Source of the DNA: an uncultured Planctomycetaceae bacterium | Lineage (GTDB): Bacteria; Planctomycetota; Planctomycetia; Pirellulales; Pirellulaceae | Assembly: GCA_903927685.1 (NCBI GenBank) | Contig: CAIYOB010001152.1 | Coordinates: 1-25,751, forward strand | DNA length: 25,751 nucleotides | Reading direction: 5' to 3' | Part shown: positions 8,005-16,488 of the stretch, one piece after another | How positions within the stretch are numbered: the first letter of the stretch is position 1 | How the letters are laid out: each line of letters opens with the position of its first letter | Program-made: the position numbers and the translations under genes | The notes under the pieces: generated by a model | What the model was told of the DNA's origin: nothing | Database searches by the model: none | The model's input: only the letters and a program-made list of their open reading frames with translations

Positions 8005-10299
8005 ATGAAGATGCTCACCCTGGCTGCCGTCGTGCTGGTAGCGGGCACGGCCAACGCGTTCGCTGCCGACGAGCCGGTCGCGTTGCCCCGGGCCTTGGCA
8101 CTGGATGGTCTGCACGCCTACGCGGAAAAAGTTGTCACGGCCGGCGACACGCTTCACTTTCGCGTGTCCAGTACGGTGCCCTACGAGCTTGCCGTTTGCC
8201 GGCTGGGACACGACATCGACGATCCGGTGGGCGACGAGGTGTTGTTCACCTTCCCGTCGTCGCCGCCGGTCCAGCAGCCCATCCATCCCGGCTCATTCGT
8301 CCATGTTGACAAGGGCTTGCCGGCGGACGAACCGTTAGCCGCCCTGACGCTTGAATGCTGGGTCCGGCCTTGGCGGTTGAACGGTTGGCAGACGCTGCTG
8401 GGGCAACACAACTATCCCACGGCCTGCGGCTACGGGCTGGGCTTGGACGGCGCCGGCCGCGTCCAGTTCTACCTGAGCGACGGCGGCGGCTATCAGCCCG
8501 AGCGGGCCCTGGCCGGCCCGGTGCTGGCGCATCGCCAGTGGCAGCACGTCGTGGGCACATGGGACGGGACCACCAAGTCGCTGTGGATCGACGGCCAGCG
8601 GGTCGCCGACCAGCCGTTCGCCGGTCCGGTTCAAGCCGGCCCCGCGCCGCTGTGGCTGGGCGCGTGCGGTTACGATGGACCGGCGGTAAACATCCTGGAC
8701 GGCGATTTGGCGATGCCGGTGATCTACCGACGGGCCCTCTCGGCGGACGAGATCCAAGCCCGCTATCGCGACCAGGGATTGACGCCGGCCGGCGGTGATC
8801 ACGTGCTGGGCTGCTGGCCGCTGACGGAGGAGCGCGGCGAACGCGTCGCCGACGTTTCGGCGCACGCCCGGCACGGCCGGATCGTCAACGAGGCGACTTG
8901 GATGATCGGCGGCCCCAGTTTCGACGGCAGCCAGGTGCCGCGCTTCGGCGACTACGATCCGGCCGGCGATCCTCGCCGAGGCCACGGGTTGCGGTTCGCC
9001 GCGGACGACTTGGTCGACTGCCGCTGGCAGGTGACGCACACCTACGAGCTGCCGAAAACCGCTCCGCCGGGGATCTATGTGGGCCGCTTCCGCTTCTCGC
9101 TGGACGGCCAGGAGCGGCTGTATCATGTCACGTTCGTGGTTCGCCGGGCCGCGGATGCGCCCCGGGCCCCCGTGCTCGTGATTGCCGCCACCGGCACCTG
9201 GCTGGCCTACCGGGCCACGCCGTTTGCGGTGACGCCGCCCCAGTTGCACAACTTCTGGGACACCGGTGGCATTGCCAACAGCCCGGGTGCACCGCCGGCC
9301 TACTGCATGTATCGCGACCATCAAGCCGGCCAGCCCGCGTACAAGATCGGCGTGCAGACGCCCTGGCCCAATGCGGGGCCGTATGTGCTGTACAGTCCCG
9401 AGAGTGTCGGCTACAGCCACTTGATGCGCGCCGAGCGGTTCGCCTTGGCGTGGTTGGAACAGAGCGGCTATGCGTACGACATGGTGAGCGACTGGGACGT
9501 CCACCGGAATCCGCAGTCGCTCGACGATTTTCCGGTGGTTCTGATCAACGGCCACAGCGAGTATTGGTCGACCGAACAGTTTGACGCGTTCGAGCGCTAC
9601 CTGGTCCGCGGCGGCAACGTCGTGGTGCTGTCCGGGAATACGCTCTGTTGGCGGGTCAGCTACAACGACGACGGCACGGTCATGGAATGCCGCAAGCTGG
9701 GCGTGCATCCCGGGGGACGCCCCGGTTGCACCGTGGGCGAGTTGTGGCACAGCCAGGACGGCCGCCGCGGCAGCCTGGCCCGCGAGAGCGGCATTCCCGC
9801 CTGGAAACTGCTCGGGCTCGACTCGCTGGGCTTCTGGGGCGCGGCGAGCAACACACGCTACGAAGTGCAACACGCGGATCACTTCCTGTTCCATCAGCCC
9901 GAGGAAGTCGGTTTGGCGGCCGGCGAGCCTTTCGGCGGCGCGCCGGACGGCGGTCTGCCTCGCGCGGTCGGCCACGAGCCGGACGTGCGGCTGAGCCTGC
10001 TGCGGCAGCTGACGACGGACGTTCCGCCCGGCGCGACCCTGCCCGACGAGCCCGGCGGCATCGTGACGCTGGCGGACGGCAAGCAACCCGCGGCGGCGGC
10101 GTTTGATTACTACTTCCGCCCGGCCCGGCTGGTGGACGGAGTGGCGTGCCACATGATCTACTGGGAGCGGCCGCAAGGGGGCCGCGTCTTTCACTCGGGG
10201 TCCCTGGGAGCCGGCTGGGGCCTGTCGGCCGATCCCAAGTTCCAGACGCTGCTCCGCAATGTGCTGTTTCACTTCGGTGTCAAGCCGGCGAAACGGTGA
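8005..10299 (+). CDS. LamG domain plus N,N-dimethylformamidase-like (DMFase large-subunit fold) protein
   Basis: The product is 764 residues, starting at an ATG 7 nt after AGGAG (7993-7997), with a signal peptide (MKMLTLAAVVLVAGTANAFA, cut near residue 21). Residues ~100-270 form a LamG/concanavalin-like domain (LTLECWVRPW, WQHVVGTWDGTTKSLWIDGQ, YRRALSADEIQARY). Residues ~390-760 match the C-terminal, glutamine-amidotransferase-like domain of the DMFase large subunit: VVLINGHSEYWS (GHSEYWS 516-522) then FERYLVRGGNVVVLSGNT. In characterised DMFase this H-x-E region supplies the catalytic His and an iron-ligand Glu; H517 and E519 would be their equivalents. That enzyme hydrolyses N,N-dimethylformamide at an iron site with Tyr ligands. 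The real substrate here is unknown. No small-subunit gene was seen. It sits between two HzsA-like genes. Confidence 0.78.
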   Translation: MKMLTLAAVVLVAGTANAFAADEPVALPRALALDGLHAYAEKVVTAGDTLHFRVSSTVPYELAVCRLGHDIDDPVGDEVLFTFPSSPPVQQPIHPGSFVHVDKGLPADEPLAALTLECWVRPWRLNGWQTLLGQHNYPTACGYGLGLDGAGRVQFYLSDGGGYQPERALAGPVLAHRQWQHVVGTWDGTTKSLWIDGQRVADQPFAGPVQAGPAPLWLGACGYDGPAVNILDGDLAMPVIYRRALSADEIQARYRDQGLTPAGGDHVLGCWPLTEERGERVADVSAHARHGRIVNEATWMIGGPSFDGSQVPRFGDYDPAGDPRRGHGLRFAADDLVDCRWQVTHTYELPKTAPPGIYVGRFRFSLDGQERLYHVTFVVRRAADAPRAPVLVIAATGTWLAYRATPFAVTPPQLHNFWDTGGIANSPGAPPAYCMYRDHQAGQPAYKIGVQTPWPNAGPYVLYSPESVGYSHLMRAERFALAWLEQSGYAYDMVSDWDVHRNPQSLDDFPVVLINGHSEYWSTEQFDAFERYLVRGGNVVVLSGNTLCWRVSYNDDGTVMECRKLGVHPGGRPGCTVGELWHSQDGRRGSLARESGIPAWKLLGLDSLGFWGAASNTRYEVQHADHFLFHQPEEVGLAAGEPFGGAPDGGLPRAVGHEPDVRLSLLRQLTTDVPPGATLPDEPGGIVTLADGKQPAAAAFDYYFRPARLVDGVACHMIYWERPQGGRVFHSGSLGAGWGLSADPKFQTLLRNVLFHFGVKPAKR

Positions 10300-10388
10300 A
10301 CGTCAAGCGAGGAATCACGGTCCGCTTAAGGGTGAGCGGCACGGCGCTAGCCGCCGGTCTTGGGGGCGAACCGGGACCGGGGGCTGGC

Positions 10389-10524
10389 GCGTTATCCAAG
10401 CGAAGAGCTGGGGTTTGGTGGCTGGGGTCGAGCCACGAGGTACGAGTGGCGAGCCCCCAGTTTTTGCCGCTGGGGGCTCGCTGCACTCGACCCCAGGCAC
10501 CTCGACATTTAGCCTGGACAACGC
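10389..10524 (+). repeat. R1 hairpin repeat, copy 1 (136 bp)
   Basis: This copy is matched, in reverse complement, by 21128-21263, which has exactly the same length. By hand I count about 18 differences in 136 bases. The outer ends GCGTTATCC and GGACAACGC are near inverted repeats. Inside, CTGGGGTCGAG pairs with CTCGACCCCAG, CCAC with GTGG, and CGAGCCCCCAG with CTGGGGGCTCG, giving a branched hairpin. Differences fall mainly in the loop and the outer ends. No transposase is encoded. It lies in the 265-bp gap before the second HzsA-like gene, 40 bp upstream of its start. Confidence 0.85.
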
Positions 10525-10549
10525 ACTAGCGCCCCTCCGCTCACGTGCG

Positions 10550-10555
10550 AAGGAG
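10550..10555 (+). promoter_or_regulatory. Ribosome binding site of the second HzsA-like gene
   Basis: AAGGAG lies 9 nt before the ATG at 10565. It settles the start: the frame is open through R1 as far back as 10259, but only this ATG has a binding site and is followed by a signal peptide. Confidence 0.75.
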
Positions 10556-10564
10556 ATCGAAGCC

Positions 10565-13483
10565 ATGAGACCGAAAGCTGTTATCGTCGCGTCGCTATCG
10601 CTGTTTGCTCTGGTGTTCGGCTGCTGGCCGGTCGCCGCTGACGAGCCGCCGCAGTTGCTGTACCTGCCGGGCTACAAGACGCCTGTGCCGGAGCCTCAAC
10701 CGCCGGCCGCGGTGCCGGGCTACGTCAAACGCGGCACTTGGCACGAGACGCTCCGCGCATCGGTGGCGGCGGCGTTGGAGGCCGTCGACAAGGCGGACGC
10801 GGCAGTCCGAGCAGCGAGCTATCCCCAGGTCCGTGATTCTCTATGGGAACTCGTCGCCTGCGACTTTCGCGATCGGCAATCGCAGCTCGAAATGGAGTTG
10901 GAGCGGCGCGACGGGATTTGGGATGAATATGTCCCGGGCGGGAACGAACCGCCCGCGGACTACTACCTCGACCTGGCCCGTCAGCGGCTGGAACTCGCCC
11001 GCCAGACGCTGGCTTTCGTCCAGCGTTCCGGACGGCCTGCGCAAGCGGACTTTGCGACCGCCTTGAAGGCTCTCGAACAGCGTCTCGCCCAAGCCGCTCC
11101 AACGCCCACCGTTCCGTCCGCCCGAGCCCTGTTTGCCCGGGCCGTCGCGCTCCGCCGCCGGATCCTGTTCGCGCATCCCGCGCTGGATTTCGGCCGCCTG
11201 CTGATCAGCAAGCGGCCGCCGCCGGTCCTGAGCGCCCCCGGCGACAACTATTACGGAATGCACAACGGCACAGGCCCGGGGTTGGTCGTCCTTGACGACT
11301 GGAAGGCCGACCACCCGCAGGAGACGGTCCTGCTGGCCGGCCAGTTGCCTCCCGGCTGCGCCATGCACGCCGACGTCTCGTATGACGGCCGGCGGATCGT
11401 GTTCGCCTATGCCGACCATACGTTGCCCCGCGAACGCTGGCAGTTCTTCCTGTACGAAGTCGGCGCCGACGGCTCGGGCTTGCGGCAGCTGACCGGCCGG
11501 GACGATGATCCGCTGGCGGGTGCCGGCGGCCGCATGACGGTCCTGTGCGAGGACTACGATCCCTGCTATCTGCCGGACGGCGGAATCGCGTTCATCTCGA
11601 CCCGCAATCAGGGCGGCGTCCGCTGCCACAACGGCGACCGCTATTGCCCCACGTATCTGCTGTACCGTTGCAACGCGGACGGTTCCAATGTGCGCCAGTT
11701 GTCGTACGGCGAAGCCAATGAATGGGATCCGGTGGTGATGCCCGAAGGGCAACTGCTCTGGACGCGTTGGGACTATATCAACCGCCCGGTGATTCCCACG
11801 CTCGGCCTGTGGACGATCCGGCCCGACGGCACTGGGGCGGGCCACTATTTCGGCAACTACACTCCCAACCCGTGCCGGATTTGCCAGCCACGGCCCATCC
11901 CGAACTCGCACCAGATCGTCGCGACGACGGCAGGCCACCACACGATACATGCCGGGGCGCTGATCCTGATCGATCGCACGGTAGCCGAGGACGGTTTGGA
12001 GGCGATCACGCGTCTGACGCCGGAGGCCAAGTTCCCGGAATCCGAAGGCGATTCGCCGGTCAGTTTCGGCAGCCCGTATCCGCTGAGCGAAGATCTGTTC
12101 CTGGCGGAGTTCTGTCCCGACCCATACCCCGGATCGATGGCGAGTGTTCCGCGGCACAATGCGTACGGGATCTACCTGGTCGACACGCTGGGGGGCCGCG
12201 AGTTGATTTATCGCGACCCCGGGATCTCGTGCTTCGAGCCGATCCCCCTGCGGCCGCGGCCGAGGCCGCCGGTGCTGCCGCCGCTGGACGCCGGCGGCCC
12301 GGCGCTCGCGACGGGCACGTTTTATCTTCAGGACGTCTATCGCAGCACCCAGACGATCCCCCGCGGCTCGATCCGCTGGCTCCGCGTCAATCAGATCATC
12401 CCGCAGCCGACGCAGCGCGTGCCCTATTCCAGCGCCGTGCGGTTCGAGGTGCTCAAACGGGTCCTCGGGACGGTGCCGGTGGACGAGTCCGGTTCGGTCG
12501 CCTTTGAGGCCCCGGCCGGCGTGCCGCTGCAGTTCCAGGCCCTGGATGCCGACGGACTGGCGGTGATGACTATGCGGACCTTCACGCACCTGCAGCCCGG
12601 CGAGCAGGCCGGTTGCGTCGGCTGTCACGAGCCGCGCACGTCGAGTCCCGTGACACCGCCGCTGCCGACCGCCACCCAGGCGATTCTACCGCTGACCCCG
12701 CCGGCCGGCCCGCAGTATCCGGGCGGCCTGAGCTTTGCCAAAACCGTCCAGCCCGTGTTGGATCGCTACTGTATCGACTGTCACGGTCTGAAAGAAACGG
12801 CCGGCGAGATCGATCTGCTGGGCACGCTCGACGCCAGCGACGAGAACATCGCCGCAGCGCACCACAGCCTGCTTCCCAGCACGGCTTACGCCGCGCTGAC
12901 GCGGGACGGTCGGCTGGTCAAGCTCGCCCAGTACGGAGGGGAAACATGGTACAGTCAGCCCCAGGACTATTTCGCCCACGGCGGCACGCTGGCGCCGCTA
13001 TTGCAGCAGGGCCATGCCGGCGTGCAACTCGACGCCGACAGCCTGCGGCGGATCATCGACTGGCTCGACCTGAACGCTCCCCTGTACGGCACCTATTCGT
13101 GGAACAAAGACGAATGGCAGCAGGTGGATGCGGCCGGCGAGCAAGCGCTGCGGGCGCACGTTCGCCAGCGGTTCGGGGCGGAGTTGGCTGACCAGCCGCT
13201 GGCGGCGCTGGTCAACGTTGCCTGGCCGGACGAGAGCCGCATTTTGATGGCGCCGTTGGCACAAGCAGCCGGAGGCTGGGGCCAGATCGAGCAGGGTGGT
13301 TGGGCGAACGCCGACGATCCGGACTACCAGACGCTGCGCCGGCTGGTGCATGCGGCCATCCAGCCGCTGCCGTTTCACGACATCGCCGGCACATGCGGCC
13401 GTGACGAAAACTGCCTGTGCCTGAGTTGCTGGGTCCGCAAGCTCCAAGAGGAACGTCAACGCCGTCTTGCGGCGGCGCCGTAA
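10565..13483 (+). CDS. HzsA-like (hydrazine synthase alpha-related) c-type haem protein 2
   Basis: The product is 972 residues. A signal peptide (VIVASLSLFALVFGCWPVAA) is followed by a Pro-rich stretch and a predicted helical segment (about residues 55-215). The HzsA-like middle domain spans ~250-640 with propeller-type repeats: FFLYEVGADGSGLRQLTG, YLPDGGIAFISTRNQGG, YRCNADGSNVRQLS, QLLWTRWDYINR. Two haem c sites follow, CVGCH (684-688) and CIDCH (736-740); the second sits in TVQPVLDRYCIDCHG, a cytochrome-like context. The end carries a Cys cluster, CGRDENCLCLSC, not present in the first paralogue. A LFGCW cysteine near residue 20 could alternatively be lipidated, but the lipobox is poor. The reaction is unknown; electron transfer or redox catalysis outside the cytoplasm is inferred. 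No hzsB or hzsC partner was found nearby. Confidence 0.82.
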   Translation: MRPKAVIVASLSLFALVFGCWPVAADEPPQLLYLPGYKTPVPEPQPPAAVPGYVKRGTWHETLRASVAAALEAVDKADAAVRAASYPQVRDSLWELVACDFRDRQSQLEMELERRDGIWDEYVPGGNEPPADYYLDLARQRLELARQTLAFVQRSGRPAQADFATALKALEQRLAQAAPTPTVPSARALFARAVALRRRILFAHPALDFGRLLISKRPPPVLSAPGDNYYGMHNGTGPGLVVLDDWKADHPQETVLLAGQLPPGCAMHADVSYDGRRIVFAYADHTLPRERWQFFLYEVGADGSGLRQLTGRDDDPLAGAGGRMTVLCEDYDPCYLPDGGIAFISTRNQGGVRCHNGDRYCPTYLLYRCNADGSNVRQLSYGEANEWDPVVMPEGQLLWTRWDYINRPVIPTLGLWTIRPDGTGAGHYFGNYTPNPCRICQPRPIPNSHQIVATTAGHHTIHAGALILIDRTVAEDGLEAITRLTPEAKFPESEGDSPVSFGSPYPLSEDLFLAEFCPDPYPGSMASVPRHNAYGIYLVDTLGGRELIYRDPGISCFEPIPLRPRPRPPVLPPLDAGGPALATGTFYLQDVYRSTQTIPRGSIRWLRVNQIIPQPTQRVPYSSAVRFEVLKRVLGTVPVDESGSVAFEAPAGVPLQFQALDADGLAVMTMRTFTHLQPGEQAGCVGCHEPRTSSPVTPPLPTATQAILPLTPPAGPQYPGGLSFAKTVQPVLDRYCIDCHGLKETAGEIDLLGTLDASDENIAAAHHSLLPSTAYAALTRDGRLVKLAQYGGETWYSQPQDYFAHGGTLAPLLQQGHAGVQLDADSLRRIIDWLDLNAPLYGTYSWNKDEWQQVDAAGEQALRAHVRQRFGAELADQPLAALVNVAWPDESRILMAPLAQAAGGWGQIEQGGWANADDPDYQTLRRLVHAAIQPLPFHDIAGTCGRDENCLCLSCWVRKLQEERQRRLAAAP

Positions 13484-13576
13484 ACCGAGGAGCTCTCGTC
13501 ACGCAGCATCCCGCCGCCCGGTTCTGGGCTTGCGTCGCCTGTCCGGGGAGCGGCTATCACGCCGGGCTAATGGTCC

Positions 13577-14011
13577 CTAATCCAGCAACTGTCCCAGCGC
13601 ATTGAGCGCCTGCTTGGCATTCGCCAGTCCGCCCAACTCCTGAATCAGCTTCTTGGCCTTCTGGAGCGCAGCCAAGGAGACGGCGTCGGCCGGGACCGAG
13701 GGGGCGGCGGGAGCAGCGGCAGGGGCCTCTTCGGCGGCGGGTGCCGCTTTCGCTTTGCGCTTGCTGGCGAGCAGAGACTTGACATTGCTGACTTGTCCCG
13801 CCGTCGTCGGGATCCCCAAGGCCGTCACAAGCTCGGCGATTTCCTTCGGGGACTTGTTCTTGTGGGTCTTCAGGGCCTTCTTGATGGCCGCGGTCTTGAC
13901 GCCCCTGGCGGGCTTCGCTTCCACGGCAGCCACTTCCTCCGGGGCAGATTCCACGGGCGTGGATTCAACGACTTCCGCTTCCATCTCTTTCGCCTTGGCT
14001 CGTCTCGGCAT
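13577..14011 (-). CDS. Small basic Lys/Ala-rich conserved unknown
   Basis: The protein is 144 residues, beginning at an ATG 6 nt after AAGGAG (14018-14023 on the minus strand), a strong binding site. It has an acidic stretch (residues ~9-32), then a basic helical domain with KTAAIKKALKTHKNKSPKEI and GIPTTAGQVSNVKSLLASKR, then an Ala/Pro-rich linker and a C-terminal helix pair, VSLAALQKAKKLIQELGGLA. No signal peptide or membrane helix is present. The middle part looks like a small helix-turn-helix or winged-helix module, in which a conserved turn ('GIPTTAGQVSN') precedes a basic helix. Nucleic-acid binding is therefore a reasonable inference. I recognise no named family; it looks like a planctomycete-type protein. 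It lies between convergent and co-directional neighbours with no clear operon partner, 75 bp upstream of the Fe-S oxidoreductase stop. Confidence 0.82.
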   Translation of the reverse strand: MPRRAKAKEMEAEVVESTPVESAPEEVAAVEAKPARGVKTAAIKKALKTHKNKSPKEIAELVTALGIPTTAGQVSNVKSLLASKRKAKAAPAAEEAPAAAPAAPSVPADAVSLAALQKAKKLIQELGGLANAKQALNALGQLLD

Positions 14012-14017
14012 GTCTTA

Positions 14018-14023
14018 CTCCTT
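14018..14023 (-). promoter_or_regulatory. Strong ribosome binding site of the small basic protein gene
   Basis: AAGGAG on the minus strand, 6 nt before the ATG at 14011. It is the best-matched binding site in the window and suggests an abundant protein. Confidence 0.7.
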
Positions 14024-14086
14024 CGTTCTTTGGTGTCTTCATGTTTCGTCGCGACGATAGTGTAGCCGCTTATGCGGGCAATGCAA

Positions 14087-16354
14087 TCACCGGTTGCGGC
14101 TCGATCTCGGTTGCGGCGGTGGCGGAAGAGCAACGCTGGGGGCAGAGATCGCTTCACTCACCAATTCGCCCAGGTCAATCACGCGCAGACGGTCGTCCGC
14201 GCCCACGGTCGTGACGGCGTCCTGGAACATGACCAAGTCCTTGGGACAGGCGACCACCAGGTCTTGTACGCCGGGCAGCCTGAGCGTTTCTCGGATCCGG
14301 CTCTCCGCCGGACGCTCTTGGACTCGTTCACTATCCTGCATCCACAGACGTCCGCCGCCCGCGCCGCAACAGAAGCTGTGCTGGCGATTCCGGGGCATCT
14401 CCACCAATTGCACACCCAGCGCCTGCAGGACGCGGCGCGGCGCAGCGTAGACGCCGTTGAACCTGCCCAGATAACAGGGGTCGTGATAGGTGACGGTGCG
14501 GCGCAGGGAACGTGCCAGACGCAACTGGCCGCTCGAAATCAAGTCGTCCAACAGTTCGCTGTAGTGCCACACGGGTTTGCCTGCCAAAGCGGCCGCCGCA
14601 GGATTTTCGCCGCTGGCCGGATCCGCCACGAGATACTCGTTCTTCAGCGTGTTATAGGTATGCGGGTCGCTGGTGAGCAGCCGCCGGAACCGCGCCGTGG
14701 CCAACGCCCGGCCGTTCTTTTCGCGGAGCAGCGTAAACAGACCTTCCTCCCCGACGCGGCGGATGTCGTTGCCGGCATTCTGCTCCTGCTCCAGCAGCAG
14801 GCCCCACTTGACCCCGCTGTGCTGCAAGACCGCGGCGATCGCCCGCGTCGCCTCTCGGGCTCGTGGCTCGAACGCAGCATAGTCGCCGACAAACCAAAGA
14901 TAGTCGACTTCCTCTTGCCGGGCGTCTCGAAACTTGAACTCCAGCGACTTGGCCCACTCAGGCCGCTTGCGGGCCGGTTGGCCAAAGGAGTTGCCGTAAC
15001 GCTGGAGACTCAGCAGTGTCCCCTGCAGCCCTTCGTCGAGCTGGCCTTGGTCGACCAACCGCCGGCGCAGGTCGATGATCAACCGCGGCTGCTGGACCCC
15101 GACAGGGCAGACCTGCTCGCAGGCGCGGCACACGCAGCAGGCCCACAGTTCCGCCGCCGAGACGGCCGTGCCGTGCAGAGCAAGGTCATCCGGACTCGCC
15201 TGCCGAGGCGTGAGCCGCAACTGCCGGCCAATTCCCAACACCAACTCGCGCGGGGCCAGCGGGAACCCGGCCGCGTGCGCGGGGCAGACGTCCTGGCACC
15301 TGCCGCACCCCGTGCACGCGTCCACTTGCAGCAGTTGCTGCCAAGTGAAGTCCCGCACGGTACGCACGCCCGAGTCGGTGGCCACCGCCAACTGGCCGGC
15401 CGGCCGGGGATGTTGGACCAGCAGATTGGCCGGCGACGAGAGCAGATGAAAGGCCTTCGAGAACGGAAGGCTGACGATCAACCCCAAGGCCAGCAGGGCG
15501 TGCGCCCACCACAGCAGTTGATGCAGCAGGCGAAGCGAATCCGGGGGCAGCGGTGCGAGGACGGCCGCCAGTCCCTGACCGACCGGAGCTGCTGCGGCGG
15601 CGGGAAACACGGGTTCACCCCGATAGATCCGCTGCAGTTCCGCCTGCTTGCGGTCGCGTCCCATGTGGAACCGCCCGCTTAGTCCCAGTGAGTCGAGTCC
15701 CCCGGTCTTCAGCGTCGCGCCCGCTGCGACGTGCACTTGGGATTCAATCTGTACTCCCTCGGCGATCCGCAGCCCCTCGACCAGAAAACCCGTGATGGCA
15801 ATCAGCAGCAGGCAGGTGAGGAATGGAAATGCGTCCCAGCGATTGGTGCCCGTGCGCTGGGCCCGCAAACGCTCCGGACGCTTCACATAGCGCCGGTACG
15901 CCGCCATCGCTACGCCGACGATCAGGACGACGCCGAACAAATCCAGAACCAGTTCGTAGGTCCGGTAGACGTTGCCGCTGAGCAATTGCCGATCCAGCAG
16001 CAGATTCGTTACGTCTTGATCGACGGCGGCCAGCAGGGTTCCGACAAACAGGACGACCATGCTCCAGAAAATCGACTGGTGCATGACCAGCGCATACGCA
16101 TCGCCAGCCAGACGCGACTGGAAGACGACCGTCTTGAACACGGCAGCGAGTCGCTGCGGACGCAGGGCATCCGCCCAACTCTGGCCCGCAGTGCGCGTCC
16201 CCGGCTCCGCCTGGCCCAGAAACCACTTGCGTGCCCGCCAGACCAGCCCCGCCAGAAATGCAAGCAGCACCAGTGGGACCAGCGCGTACAGCGCCAGTTC
16301 TGCCCGGGGCGGCACGTTCCACAGGATGGGCCGGGCGAAATCGGCGCTGATCAT
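14087..16354 (-). CDS. Membrane-bound heterodisulfide-reductase-like (HdrDE fusion) Fe-S oxidoreductase
   Basis: The product is 755 residues from the ATG at 16354, with GGAG about 10 nt upstream. The N-terminal ~330 residues contain about five membrane helices (LALYALVPLVLLAFLAGLVW; SMVVLFVGTLLAAV; LFGVVLIVGVAMAAY; FLTCLLLIAITGFLV; LLWWAHALLALGLIV) with His residues placed as in NarI/HdrE-type cytochrome b domains. Two 4Fe-4S sites follow: C347, C350, C353, C357 and C406, C409, C412, C416. One CCG domain is complete, with HDPCYLGRFNG (C627) and CCGAGGG (C662-C663). The expected first CCG motif has no cysteines (FVGDYAAFEP; SDPHTYNTLKNEY). Such fusions pass electrons between quinones and a cytoplasmic or unknown partner; the substrate is not known. 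Its upstream neighbour, the coiled-coil protein, is co-directional, 134 bp away. Confidence 0.85.
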   Translation of the reverse strand: MISADFARPILWNVPPRAELALYALVPLVLLAFLAGLVWRARKWFLGQAEPGTRTAGQSWADALRPQRLAAVFKTVVFQSRLAGDAYALVMHQSIFWSMVVLFVGTLLAAVDQDVTNLLLDRQLLSGNVYRTYELVLDLFGVVLIVGVAMAAYRRYVKRPERLRAQRTGTNRWDAFPFLTCLLLIAITGFLVEGLRIAEGVQIESQVHVAAGATLKTGGLDSLGLSGRFHMGRDRKQAELQRIYRGEPVFPAAAAAPVGQGLAAVLAPLPPDSLRLLHQLLWWAHALLALGLIVSLPFSKAFHLLSSPANLLVQHPRPAGQLAVATDSGVRTVRDFTWQQLLQVDACTGCGRCQDVCPAHAAGFPLAPRELVLGIGRQLRLTPRQASPDDLALHGTAVSAAELWACCVCRACEQVCPVGVQQPRLIIDLRRRLVDQGQLDEGLQGTLLSLQRYGNSFGQPARKRPEWAKSLEFKFRDARQEEVDYLWFVGDYAAFEPRAREATRAIAAVLQHSGVKWGLLLEQEQNAGNDIRRVGEEGLFTLLREKNGRALATARFRRLLTSDPHTYNTLKNEYLVADPASGENPAAAALAGKPVWHYSELLDDLISSGQLRLARSLRRTVTYHDPCYLGRFNGVYAAPRRVLQALGVQLVEMPRNRQHSFCCGAGGGRLWMQDSERVQERPAESRIRETLRLPGVQDLVVACPKDLVMFQDAVTTVGADDRLRVIDLGELVSEAISAPSVALPPPPQPRSSRNR

Positions 16355-16488
16355 CGCACTGCTGCTCCGCACGGGCGGCTGGTCGTTCGTCGCGTGGCGC
16401 GCGGCCCCCACTGCATTCGCCGGGATTCGCACCCCGGCAAGCGAACCGCCGCGCCGCGAACGCCCGACCGGCGGTTTTCCCTTCGGCG

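Noticed and set aside
10389..10524. R1 as an integron attC site
   Set aside because: The branched hairpin and GTT/AAC ends suggested it, but the ends run as GTT...AAC, opposite to the expected RYYYAAC...GTTRRRY, and no integrase or cassette gene is near.
10259..10564. An extended N-terminus of HzsA-like protein 2 reading through R1
   Set aside because: The ATG at 10565 has AAGGAG and is followed at once by a signal peptide; the upstream part would be translated repeat.
4846..13483. A hydrazine synthase gene cluster (anammox)
   Set aside because: There is only HzsA-type similarity; hzsB, hzsC and hydroxylamine/hydrazine oxidoreductase-like multihaem genes are not in the window, and the HzsA-like proteins are longer with extra domains.
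14072..15682. A 536-codon plus-strand open frame across the Fe-S oxidoreductase
   Set aside because: It is antisense to the CxxCxxCxxxCP and CCG motifs of the real gene, and its own translation shows no domain.
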